Source: Asticcacaulis sp. SL142 (lineage in GTDB: Bacteria > Pseudomonadota > Alphaproteobacteria > Caulobacterales > Caulobacteraceae). From it: 64,000 nt of DNA. The notes below the pieces were generated by a model. That model saw only the letters and a list, made by a program, of their open reading frames with translations. It made no database searches and was not told the DNA's origin. Below, piece by piece: positions 1 to 7,282 of the stretch (position 1 is the first letter of the stretch; each line of letters begins with the position of its first letter). Made by a program: the position numbers and the translations under genes. The stretch is taken from positions 3,186,001 through 3,250,000 of the forward strand of contig NZ_CP113061.1 in assembly GCF_026625745.1 (NCBI RefSeq), written 5' to 3'.

Positions 1-138
1 GCCAAGGCGTTTAAGGCGTCGACCGTGCTGGCCAAACATGACGAAACCTATATGCCCAAGGAAGTGACCAAGGCGCTGAAAGAACAGGGCGAATGGCGGC
101 CAAATTCTGAGGCCAGTGCAAAGGCCGCACCTCTATGA
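1..138 (+). CDS. ccmE: CcmE heme chaperone, C-terminal part
   Basis: This is the last 45 codons of the cytochrome c maturation heme chaperone CcmE; the start lies outside the window. The translated tail contains [14 protein letters not shown], the family signature in which the histidine of HDE(N/T)Y binds heme covalently before handing it to the CcmF/CcmH lyase in the periplasm. The stop overlaps the start of ccmF as ATGA (135-138), so the genes are translationally coupled. Identification rests on the signature plus the following ccmF and ccmH genes. Confidence 0.93.
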   Translation, partial: AKAFKASTVLAKHDETYMPKEVTKALKEQGEWRPNSEASAKAAPL

Positions 139-2138
139 TCGCTGAACTGGGGACGTTTTGTTTAGGCCTGGCGTTTGTTCTGTCGGTGGCGCAGGCGCTG
201 GTGGTGCCAGCCTCCAAACTGAAATTTTTCGCCGGGTTTGCGAGGCTGTCTGAGGGCCTGAGCCTGTCGGCGGCGGTGGCGATGGCCCTGTCGTTTGCGG
301 CGTTGCTATACGCTTTTCTGGTCTCTGATTTTTCGGTCGCCAATGTCGCCGCCAATTCCCACACCTCAAAGCCGCTGCTCTATAAAATCTCCGGGGCATG
401 GGGCAGTCACGAAGGTTCGATGCTGCTGTGGTGCCTGATTTTGTTGACTTTCAGCGCGATGGTTACCCTATTGGGTGCAGGTTTGCCCGACAGCCTGAAA
501 CATAAGGTGCTGTCGGTGCAAGGGTTGCTTGGGGCCATGTTCACCGGCTTTACCCTGTTTAGCTCCAACCCTCTGGCGCGGGTCTTTCCGGCGCCGTTTG
601 AGGGTAAGTCGCTTAATCCCATGCTTCAGGACCCGGCGTTGGCGTTTCACCCGCCGCTGCTGTACCTCGGCTATGTCGGGTTTTCGGTGGTGTTCTCATT
701 CGCCGTTGCGGCCCTGATCGAAGGCCGGATCGACCGGGCGTGGGCGCGCTATGTGCGGCCGTGGACGCTGCTGGCGTGGAGTTTCCTGACCGTCGGGATC
801 ACGCTGGGGTCATTCTGGGCCTATTATGAATTGGGCTGGGGCGGGTGGTGGTTCTGGGACCCGGTCGAGAACGCCTCACTGATGCCGTGGCTGGCTGGGA
901 CAGCACTTTTGCACGCCGCCATCGTCATGGAAAAGCGCGATGCGCTTAAGGCCTGGACGGTGTTTCTGGCCCTGCTGGCCTTTACCTTTTCGATGATGGG
1001 GGCGTTTCTGGTGCGCTCAGGGGTGCTCACCTCCGTGCACGCCTTTGCGGTCGATCCGCAGCGCGGGATTTTGCTGCTGATCATCCTGTTTGTGACGGCG
1101 GGTTTCGGGTTTACGCTCTATGCGCTGCGGTCGCGTGCACTTGGTTCATCGGGTGTGTTTGCGCCGGTCAGCCGGGAATCGGCGCTGGTGGTCAATAATC
1201 TGCTGCTATTTGCGGCCCTGTCATCGGTGTGTCTGGGCACGCTTTATCCGCTGCTGATGGAGGCCACGACGGGAAAGACCATTTCGGTCGGTGAACCCTA
1301 TTATTTGCTGACCTACGGGCCGATCATGGGTGCTGCCCTGTTGCTGGCGCCGCTGGCCATGCTGCTGTCGTGGAAGCGGGCCGATCTTAAGGGCGTGGTG
1401 CAACGGCTGGCGGCGGCGTTTGGGGTGAGCGTGGTCTGTGCGGTTGTGGCCACGCTGGGCGTCAAGGGCATAGATGTCGGCGGTAGGGTTGTGTTTATCC
1501 TTGGACTGTTGCTCGGCTTTTGGCTCATTTTCGGCTCGTTCAAAATGCTGGCCGATCGGGTGGGGCTGTTCAGGGGGACGATGACGGAGAGCCGCCGTCG
1601 GTTTATGGGGTTAGCTTTAGGCACCCACGGCATGATTCTGGCCCATGTCGGTCTTGGGGTATTTGTGCTGGGGGCGACCTTCGAAGGCCATGCCCGCCTG
1701 AGCACCGCAGCGTCCTTGAGCGCGGGCAAGAACCTCGCGGTCGGTAATTATGAGGTGATATTTGACGGTATCCGCCGCTATGATGGCCCAAATTACCTTG
1801 CCGAAGCCGCGAACCTGACCGTGCGGCGCTTAGGCGGTCAGCCGGTGTGTGATGCCGCGCCCGAACGACGGTTCTATCCGGCGTCGCGCCAGACCATGAG
1901 CGAGGTGGCGATCTGCTTCACCCCGCTCAATGACCTCTATTTCGTGCTGGGAGAATCGAGCCTCGATGCTGCCGGTCAGCCGCAGTGGCAGGTCAGGGCG
2001 CTCTATAATCCGTGGGTGCGGCTGATTTTTGTCGGGCCGCTGCTGATGGCGCTGGGCGGGATATTGTCGCTGCTCGACCGCCGTTTGCGTCTGGGGGTGG
2101 CGACCTCATCGAAGGCGCTGAAACAGGAGGCATCATGA
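135..2138 (+). CDS. ccmF: CcmF, cytochrome c heme lyase subunit
   Basis: A 667-residue polytopic inner-membrane protein, the usual CcmF length. It ligates heme from CcmE to the CxxCH motif of apocytochrome c in the periplasm. The tryptophan-rich WWD heme-handling motif is visible near residues 233-250 ([14 protein letters not shown]). An earlier conserved block [12 protein letters not shown] lies near residue 90, and SVHAFAVDP, which carries a conserved histidine, near residue 299. Many hydrophobic helices run throughout. It overlaps both ccmE and ccmH by ATGA, which indicates one operon in the alphaproteobacterial cycJKL order. Confidence 0.96.
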   Translation: MIAELGTFCLGLAFVLSVAQALVVPASKLKFFAGFARLSEGLSLSAAVAMALSFAALLYAFLVSDFSVANVAANSHTSKPLLYKISGAWGSHEGSMLLWCLILLTFSAMVTLLGAGLPDSLKHKVLSVQGLLGAMFTGFTLFSSNPLARVFPAPFEGKSLNPMLQDPALAFHPPLLYLGYVGFSVVFSFAVAALIEGRIDRAWARYVRPWTLLAWSFLTVGITLGSFWAYYELGWGGWWFWDPVENASLMPWLAGTALLHAAIVMEKRDALKAWTVFLALLAFTFSMMGAFLVRSGVLTSVHAFAVDPQRGILLLIILFVTAGFGFTLYALRSRALGSSGVFAPVSRESALVVNNLLLFAALSSVCLGTLYPLLMEATTGKTISVGEPYYLLTYGPIMGAALLLAPLAMLLSWKRADLKGVVQRLAAAFGVSVVCAVVATLGVKGIDVGGRVVFILGLLLGFWLIFGSFKMLADRVGLFRGTMTESRRRFMGLALGTHGMILAHVGLGVFVLGATFEGHARLSTAASLSAGKNLAVGNYEVIFDGIRRYDGPNYLAEAANLTVRRLGGQPVCDAAPERRFYPASRQTMSEVAICFTPLNDLYFVLGESSLDAAGQPQWQVRALYNPWVRLIFVGPLLMALGGILSLLDRRLRLGVATSSKALKQEAS

Positions 2139-2593
2139 GGAAACTACTGACCGCATTGGCCATTGCCGTCCTTGGCCTGTCGCAGATGGCGACCGCCGTG
2201 ACCTCCTCCGAGATCATGCTCGATCCGCGTCAGGATCAGCGGGCGCGGGCGCTTTACGGTGAGGTGCGCTGCGTGGTCTGTCAGAATGAGGCGATTGGCG
2301 ACTCGCAGGCCGATATCGCCGCCGACATGCGCCGGGAAATCCGCACTGAAATCCTGTCCGGTAAGACTGATAAAGATATCCGTGAGGAGCTAACCGCCCG
2401 CTACGGTGATTATGTTCTTTTTCGGCCCAGGTTTTCGGCAGGCAATCTGATTTTGTGGCTTTTGCCGCTGGCCTTGGTGCTTGCGGGCGCATCCACTCTG
2501 GCGGTTATGGCCAAAACTAAAATAAAAACAAAGATTTATTCTCTGGATGAGCAGGAGCAAAAAGCCCTCGACGACCTGATTAATAAACCTTAA
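2135..2593 (+). CDS. ccmH: CcmH, cytochrome c maturation thiol oxidoreductase
   Basis: A 152-residue protein starting at the ATG that overlaps the ccmF stop (ATGA). A longer open frame begins at 2012, but the coupled ATG is followed directly by a signal peptide ([21 protein letters not shown]), so I chose it. The family motif RCxxCQ is present with Cys46 and Cys49; these cysteines keep the CxxCH of apocytochrome c reduced for heme attachment. A single transmembrane helix follows near residues 105-125 (ILWLLPLALVLAGASTLAV), leaving a short cytoplasmic tail. No separate CcmI follows; in this gene order it normally precedes ccmE. Confidence 0.93.
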   Translation: MRKLLTALAIAVLGLSQMATAVTSSEIMLDPRQDQRARALYGEVRCVVCQNEAIGDSQADIAADMRREIRTEILSGKTDKDIREELTARYGDYVLFRPRFSAGNLILWLLPLALVLAGASTLAVMAKTKIKTKIYSLDEQEQKALDDLINKP

Positions 2594-2744
2594 GCGCCGT
2601 CACGATTTTGCCTCACGCTTAAGTTTATATGGCTTCCTGACAAATAGACTTGAAAAACCTCGTAAGCGCGGTTCACAATCGCCATATGTCACTTGATCCA
2701 ATTTAAGGGTTCGGCGATTTACGCTTTGAACCGCAAAGGTAACT

Positions 2745-4283
2745 ATGATGGGGAAACTCGATTTGAAGTCGCTTCTGAAGAACAAGACCAGCCTGGTCGG
2801 CGGTATTGTCGGTCTGGCGCTGGGCGCCACGGTGGCCGCCGGTGCCATGACGGGGATTGCCAACCTCGATAACCTCACGGGTGGTTATGACGGCGCCCGT
2901 CTGATCAAGACCCAAGACCTGACACCGGTTAAGCCGCCTGCGGGTGCTCCGATGTCGTTTGCCGACATCATTGATCGCGTATCACCGGCAGTCGTATCTA
3001 TCGAGACCAAGGGCAAGGTCAAGGTACCGCAAGGCATGCCGATGATCCCCGGTTTCAACTTCCCCGGCCAGACTCAGCCCGGTCAGGAAGCCCCTGAACA
3101 AGAGGTGCGCGGCGCAGGCTCCGGCTTCTTCATTTCCGGTGACGGCTATATTGTCACCAACAACCACGTCATCGCCGAAGCCGACGAAATCATGGTCAAG
3201 CTGACCAATGATCAAAAGCTGAAGGCCACTGTCATTGGCCGCGATCCGAACACAGACCTTGCGGTGCTTAAGGTCGAGGGCAAGAACTTTCCGTTTGTGA
3301 ATTTTGAGCTGGAAACCAAGCCACGCGTCGGTGACTGGGTGATCGCGGTCGGCAACCCGTTCGGATTTTCGGGCACCGCCACCGCCGGTATCGTCTCGGC
3401 CTATGGTCGTGACATCGGTGAGCAATATGTCGATTACCTGCAAATCGATGCGCCGATCAACCGCGGTAACTCCGGCGGTCCGACCTTTGACCTCTATGGC
3501 CGCGTGATCGGCGTCAACACCGCCATCATTACGCCATCGGGCGCGTCTGCTGGGGTGGGCTTTGCCATTCCGGCTGAGATTGCCCATTCGATCACCCAAA
3601 AGCTGATCAAGGGTGGCAAGATAGAGCGCGGCTATATCGGCGTCAGTGTCCGTCCGATTACGGACGAAGTGGCCGAAAGCCTCGGCATCACCGATATGGA
3701 CGGTGCTTACATCAGTGACGTCACCAAGGGCGGACCATCTGAAAAGGCCGGGGTTCAGCCGGGCGATATCGTGCGGGCCGTCAATGGTGAAAAGATCAAG
3801 TCCAACACCGACCTGACCCGCCGGGTCGGGGCGGTGCGCGTTGGCGATAAGGTCACTCTGGATGTGGTGCGCTCCGGCAAGCCGGTGAAGCTGACCATCA
3901 CGGCTGCCCTGCGCCCTACCGATGAAGAACTGAACAAGGGTCTGCCCGGTGGTGCGGATCAATCTTCGCCTGACGCGCCCGCCAATGCGCCGGGGGCTCT
4001 GGGCCTCAGCCTCAAGCCGGTCTCGCCGGAAACGCGCAAGAGCTATGGCATCGAAGACGGGATCACCGGTCTGGTCATCACCTCGGTGGCACCGGATTCG
4101 GATGCGGCCAAGAAAGGCATAAAGCCCGGAATGGTCATCGTGCGGGCGGATAATCAGCCGGTAACGACGGCGGCTGACCTCACCCGTGTGATTGATATCC
4201 TGAAAAAGGCCGGACGTCCCAGCGTGCTGTTGCTGATCAATTCCGAAGGTATCAATGTGCCGGTGCCGCTCAGTTTGAAGTAG
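2745..4283 (+). CDS. degP: Do/DegP-family periplasmic serine endoprotease
   Basis: A 512-residue HtrA-type protease and chaperone for misfolded envelope proteins. An N-terminal hydrophobic segment (about residues 18-37) serves as signal or anchor. The trypsin-like domain carries the catalytic triad His141 (TNNHVIAEADE), Asp171 (DPNTDLAVLK) and Ser243 (NRGNSGGP). Two PDZ domains follow at about 283-375 and 410-505. An AAAGG-type ribosome site precedes the ATG; a second ATG follows immediately at 2748. Placement directly after the ccm genes and before a two-component system and glnE is a conserved alphaproteobacterial arrangement. Family membership is firm; DegP versus DegQ naming is by convention. 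Confidence 0.93.
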   Translation: MMGKLDLKSLLKNKTSLVGGIVGLALGATVAAGAMTGIANLDNLTGGYDGARLIKTQDLTPVKPPAGAPMSFADIIDRVSPAVVSIETKGKVKVPQGMPMIPGFNFPGQTQPGQEAPEQEVRGAGSGFFISGDGYIVTNNHVIAEADEIMVKLTNDQKLKATVIGRDPNTDLAVLKVEGKNFPFVNFELETKPRVGDWVIAVGNPFGFSGTATAGIVSAYGRDIGEQYVDYLQIDAPINRGNSGGPTFDLYGRVIGVNTAIITPSGASAGVGFAIPAEIAHSITQKLIKGGKIERGYIGVSVRPITDEVAESLGITDMDGAYISDVTKGGPSEKAGVQPGDIVRAVNGEKIKSNTDLTRRVGAVRVGDKVTLDVVRSGKPVKLTITAALRPTDEELNKGLPGGADQSSPDAPANAPGALGLSLKPVSPETRKSYGIEDGITGLVITSVAPDSDAAKKGIKPGMVIVRADNQPVTTAADLTRVIDILKKAGRPSVLLLINSEGINVPVPLSLK

Positions 4284-4296
4284 TCAGGCCGTCTAC

Positions 4297-4325
4297 CTCC
4301 TCCCTGCGCTTGCGGGGGGAGGAGG
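4297..4325. repeat. CT-rich hairpin after degP
   Basis: CCTCCTCCC and GGGGGAGGAGG flank a GC loop 14 bases after the degP stop. It belongs to the C-rich intergenic repeat family seen several times in the window. It may act as a weak terminator, but no T-run follows. Confidence 0.5.
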
Positions 4326-4348
4326 GTCTATTACGGTTATTTCATTTG

Positions 4349-4479
4349 TAATCAGCCCCCTGAAAGTATTAGACCAGTCTCAAATCTGAGGCTGGTCTAA
4401 TTTTCTTCTGGCCGCGCATTTGTTTCCAAAAACCGCTTCACACTTTTTGGAATGCGCTTTAGCTTCAGGGGGCTGATTA
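4349..4479. repeat. Branched palindromic intergenic element
   Basis: A 131-bp element closed by a perfect 16-bp inverted repeat, TAATCAGCCCCCTGAA (4349-4364) and its complement (4464-4479). Inside are two further hairpins. One spans 4369-4400 (14-bp stem with one G-T pair, 4-base loop AATC). The other spans 4424-4452 (TTCCAAAAA paired with TTTTTGGAA around CCGCTTCACAC) and has an alternative outer pairing, GCGCATT (4414-4420) with AATGCGC (4451-4457). The layout could fold as a three-way junction. It occupies the leader of the response-regulator gene. Confidence 0.75.
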
Positions 4480-4495
4480 TTTTTGGATACCCTCA

Positions 4496-5173
4496 ATGAC
4501 CCACGTTCTGATCGTCGAAGATGACACCGAAGCGGCCTTAAGCCTTCAGCGGGGGCTGAAAGAGGCGGGCATGACGGCCACGGTCACCCATGATGGGGAG
4601 GCGGGGCTGGCTGCGCTGCGTGGTGATGCCGCCTTTGATGTGGTGGTGCTTGACCGCATGATGCCGGGGCTGGACGGGGTATCGATGCTGGAGATCGCGC
4701 GTTCCGAAGGTATCGACGTGCCGGTGCTGTTTTTAAGCGCGCTCGGTGATCTCGAAAACCGCGTCTATGGCCTGAAAGCCGGGGCCGATGATTATCTGGT
4801 CAAGCCCTATGCTCTGGTTGAACTGCTGGCCCGCGTTGAGGCTCTGGCGCGCCGCAAGGATAAAGACCCGGTCGAAACGGTGCTTAAGGTCGGGGAACTG
4901 GAGATGAACCTGATCAACCGTCAGGTCAGGCGGGCGGGGACACTGATTGACCTGCAACCGCGCGAGTTTCAGTTGCTGGAATTCCTGATGCGCCATGTCG
5001 GTCAGAATGTGACCCGCACCATGTTGCTGGAGAAGGTCTGGGCCTATCATTTCGACCCGCAAACCAATGTCATTGATGTCCATATTTCGCGCCTCAGATC
5101 CAAGCTGGATAAGGGTTTCGATAAGCCGATGCTGCACACGGTGCGCGGCGAAGGCTATCAGTTGAAGGCGTGA
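4496..5173 (+). CDS. OmpR/PhoB-family response regulator
   Basis: A 225-residue two-domain DNA-binding response regulator. The receiver domain shows the acidic pair in IVEDD near residues 6-10, the phosphoacceptor Asp53 (VVLDRMMPG), and the conserved lysine in YLVKPY near 103. The C-terminal winged helix contains the typical QPREFQLLEFLMRH and VWAYHFDPQTNVIDVHISRL blocks. The stop overlaps the next gene as TGATG, so it forms an operon with the sensor kinase. In several alphaproteobacteria the pair between degP and glnE is a FeuPQ/CzcRS-like system. The signal sensed here cannot be read from sequence. Confidence 0.93.
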   Translation: MTHVLIVEDDTEAALSLQRGLKEAGMTATVTHDGEAGLAALRGDAAFDVVVLDRMMPGLDGVSMLEIARSEGIDVPVLFLSALGDLENRVYGLKAGADDYLVKPYALVELLARVEALARRKDKDPVETVLKVGELEMNLINRQVRRAGTLIDLQPREFQLLEFLMRHVGQNVTRTMLLEKVWAYHFDPQTNVIDVHISRLRSKLDKGFDKPMLHTVRGEGYQLKA

Positions 5174-6723
5174 TGCCCCAACCTAAACCTCTTACACCCA
5201 AACCCTTCAAACCGCTCAATGCCCTCGGGTCATTCCTGACCTGGGCAGGGGGGCTGTTTCGGCCGACCTATTTCAAGCAGACGCCGTTCCGGCTGACCCT
5301 GGTGTTCATCACCGTCTACTCGTTCGTGGCGGTGCTGATCTTTGCCTATGTCTATGTGGCGACGTCGGCGGAAAACCGGGCGGTGACGGACGCGCAGGTT
5401 TCCGCCCGCCTTGATAGCCTGCAACAGCTTTACCGCGAACGGGGGGAGGCCGAGGTCAAGGCCCGCCTGCGTCAGGACGACATCACTGAGTGGTTCTTCA
5501 TCAAGGGCATCTATAATTCCAACGGCGAAATGGTCGCGCAAAACAAACGCGCCTCACTTGAGATGTCGACCGAAGTGTTAAGCCGCATCCGCGCGCAGGT
5601 CGATATGCCTCAGATCGAAGGCCGGATATTAGGCGAAGCCCCGGGCCGCAGCGATTTTGTCATCAATTTCCGCAGTTATAATAATGACGGTTCCATGCGC
5701 AAATACCGCTATCGCGGGCAAGGACTGCGCATCGACCCGGATCGCTACCTGTTTGTGGCCATGGATATGTCGTGGGCGGACGAAGGCTTTGACAAAGGCT
5801 TTACGGCCTTGTGGGGCGGCGCGATTCTGGTGGTGTTTATGGGCCTGTTTGCCGGCATGATCATCAATCAGGAGGTGTCGCGCTCGGTTCAGGGGCTGAT
5901 GAGCGTGCTCAGAAGCGCCGAGCAGGGTGATCTTAAGGTGCGGGTGCCGCTGCGTCATTCGGGCGATGAGTTCGATGCTTTGGCGGCTCAGGTCAATCAG
6001 GTGCTTGACCGCGTCGAAAAGAATGTCGGCAGCCTGAAATATGCCGGTGACGCCATCGCCCATGATCTGCGCACGCCCTTGTCGCGGTTGAGGTCTAACC
6101 TCGAACTGTCGTTATATGATGTCGAAAAAGATCCCTCCAAGGCCGAGGATGCCTTGTCGCGGGCCCTGACCGAGACCGACCAGTTGCTGAGGACGTTCCA
6201 GACTGTGTTTGCCATTTCACGCCTGCAGGCGGCGGGGCAGGCGCCTGATCCGAAACTGTTTGATGCCACGGCGCTGGCGACCGACATGGCCGAGCTTTAT
6301 GAACTGTCGGCGGCCGATAAGGGCCTTGAGTTCGATGTCGAAATTGAGCCCAATGTCTGGGTGATGGGTAACCGCGATTTTCTGGCGCAGTCTCTGGCTA
6401 ACCTGCTCGATAACGCTATCAAATATACAGCGGTGGGCGGGATCACTTTCCGGCTGCGCAAGACCTCACGCGGGGAGATCGAGTTCTCGATCACTGACAC
6501 CGGCATGGGGGTGCCGTCAGCCGATCGGGGCCGGATTGTTGAGCGCTTTGTGCGGCTGGAACAGAGCCGGTCGCTGCCCGGTGTGGGCTTGGGGCTGTCG
6601 ATGGTGGCGGCTGTGGCTGAGGCCCACAAGGGCCGTCTGGTGATTGATGAGGGGCCGGGTAAGTTTAACGATCAGGGGCCGGGGCTTCGGACGGCGCTGG
6701 TGCTGCCGCCGACGCAAGGGTGA
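5173..6723 (+). CDS. Sensor histidine kinase, HAMP type
   Basis: A 516-residue membrane kinase, the evident partner of the upstream response regulator. Two transmembrane helices (about residues 37-58 and 212-234) bracket a periplasmic sensor domain of about 150 residues. HAMP follows, then the dimerisation domain with phosphoacceptor His297 (AIAHDLRTPLSRL). The ATPase domain has an N box (LANLLDNAIKYT), G1 (DTGMGVP) and G2 (GVGLGLSMV). The ATG at 5173 overlaps the regulator stop (TGATG); a GTG at 5170 is an alternative start one codon earlier. The AHDLRTPLSR form of the H-box resembles copper- and metal-type kinases, but the ligand is unknown. Confidence 0.93.
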   Translation: MPQPKPLTPKPFKPLNALGSFLTWAGGLFRPTYFKQTPFRLTLVFITVYSFVAVLIFAYVYVATSAENRAVTDAQVSARLDSLQQLYRERGEAEVKARLRQDDITEWFFIKGIYNSNGEMVAQNKRASLEMSTEVLSRIRAQVDMPQIEGRILGEAPGRSDFVINFRSYNNDGSMRKYRYRGQGLRIDPDRYLFVAMDMSWADEGFDKGFTALWGGAILVVFMGLFAGMIINQEVSRSVQGLMSVLRSAEQGDLKVRVPLRHSGDEFDALAAQVNQVLDRVEKNVGSLKYAGDAIAHDLRTPLSRLRSNLELSLYDVEKDPSKAEDALSRALTETDQLLRTFQTVFAISRLQAAGQAPDPKLFDATALATDMAELYELSAADKGLEFDVEIEPNVWVMGNRDFLAQSLANLLDNAIKYTAVGGITFRLRKTSRGEIEFSITDTGMGVPSADRGRIVERFVRLEQSRSLPGVGLGLSMVAAVAEAHKGRLVIDEGPGKFNDQGPGLRTALVLPPTQG

Positions 6724-6733
6724 GTGGTATCGC

Positions 6734-6949
6734 ATGATAACCGTCAGATGTATCTCGAATATGCCCTACATAACAGGGGAGGGGTTTAAGACTGAAAAGC
6801 CTCTGACAAACCTGACGGTTGGCAAAATATATAAGGCTGAAATCGTAGATTATTCTCAAGACGGAGAAAACTGGATCGTTGTTTGGGATGATTTCGATGA
6901 AGATTATCTGTACCCGCCGGACATGTTTGAGGTCCTGAGTGATATTTAA
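6734..6949 (+). CDS. Small acidic hypothetical protein
   Basis: A possible 71-residue protein beginning MITVRCISN 10 bases after the kinase stop. The composition is protein-like: alternating hydrophobic and charged residues (LTVGKIYKAEIVDYSQDG, WIVVWDDFDEDYLYPPDMF) reminiscent of small beta-barrel folds. I do not recognise the family. No strong ribosome site is visible, so it may be translated by coupling or be spurious. Confidence 0.55.
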   Translation: MITVRCISNMPYITGEGFKTEKPLTNLTVGKIYKAEIVDYSQDGENWIVVWDDFDEDYLYPPDMFEVLSDI

Positions 6950-6952
6950 GAG

Positions 6953-7128
6953 GCCCCCACCACCACATCTCGCCTTTCGGCTCGTGCGGTCCCCCTCCCC
7001 GGCACGCCGGGGAGGTAAAAGGGCTCAATTTCATACCTCCCCAATTGCGCTCAAGCAGCGAAGCGGTAGCGCACTTAAATGTGCCGGGGAGGAGGGAGGT
7101 CTGATTTATCAGACCGGAAGGTGGGGGC
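6953..7128. repeat. C-rich composite intergenic repeat
   Basis: This element fills most of the 333-base gap before glnE. Its ends are inverted copies, GCCCCCACC (6953-6961) and GGTGGGGGC (7120-7128). Inside are nested CTCCCC/GGGGAG hairpins, for example around CCTCCCCGGCACGCCGGGGAGG. The same vocabulary (GCCCCCACCACCACATCTC, TGCGGTCCCC, CTCCCC) reappears at 13.1 kb. I see no gene in it. Confidence 0.7.
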
Positions 7129-7282
7129 TCTTTATGTCAGAAGTATCAATCCTCGTTATCAGCAGGCGCTCTTAAACCCCACGAGCAGCGGTTTTTTTTG
7201 ACCTGCGGGGAAAATCGCCCTATCCGTTGATATGACTGTCGTTGGGTACATAACGATACGTACGAACGGATAGAGTAAACTA

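Noticed and set aside
2012..2134. Upstream extension of the ccmH frame
   Set aside because: It overlaps ccmF heavily, and the coupled ATG at 2135 starts a normal signal peptide.
2982..3962. Long minus-strand frame opposite degP (326 codons)
   Set aside because: It is a mirror frame of a high-GC gene with a fully supported protease on the plus strand.
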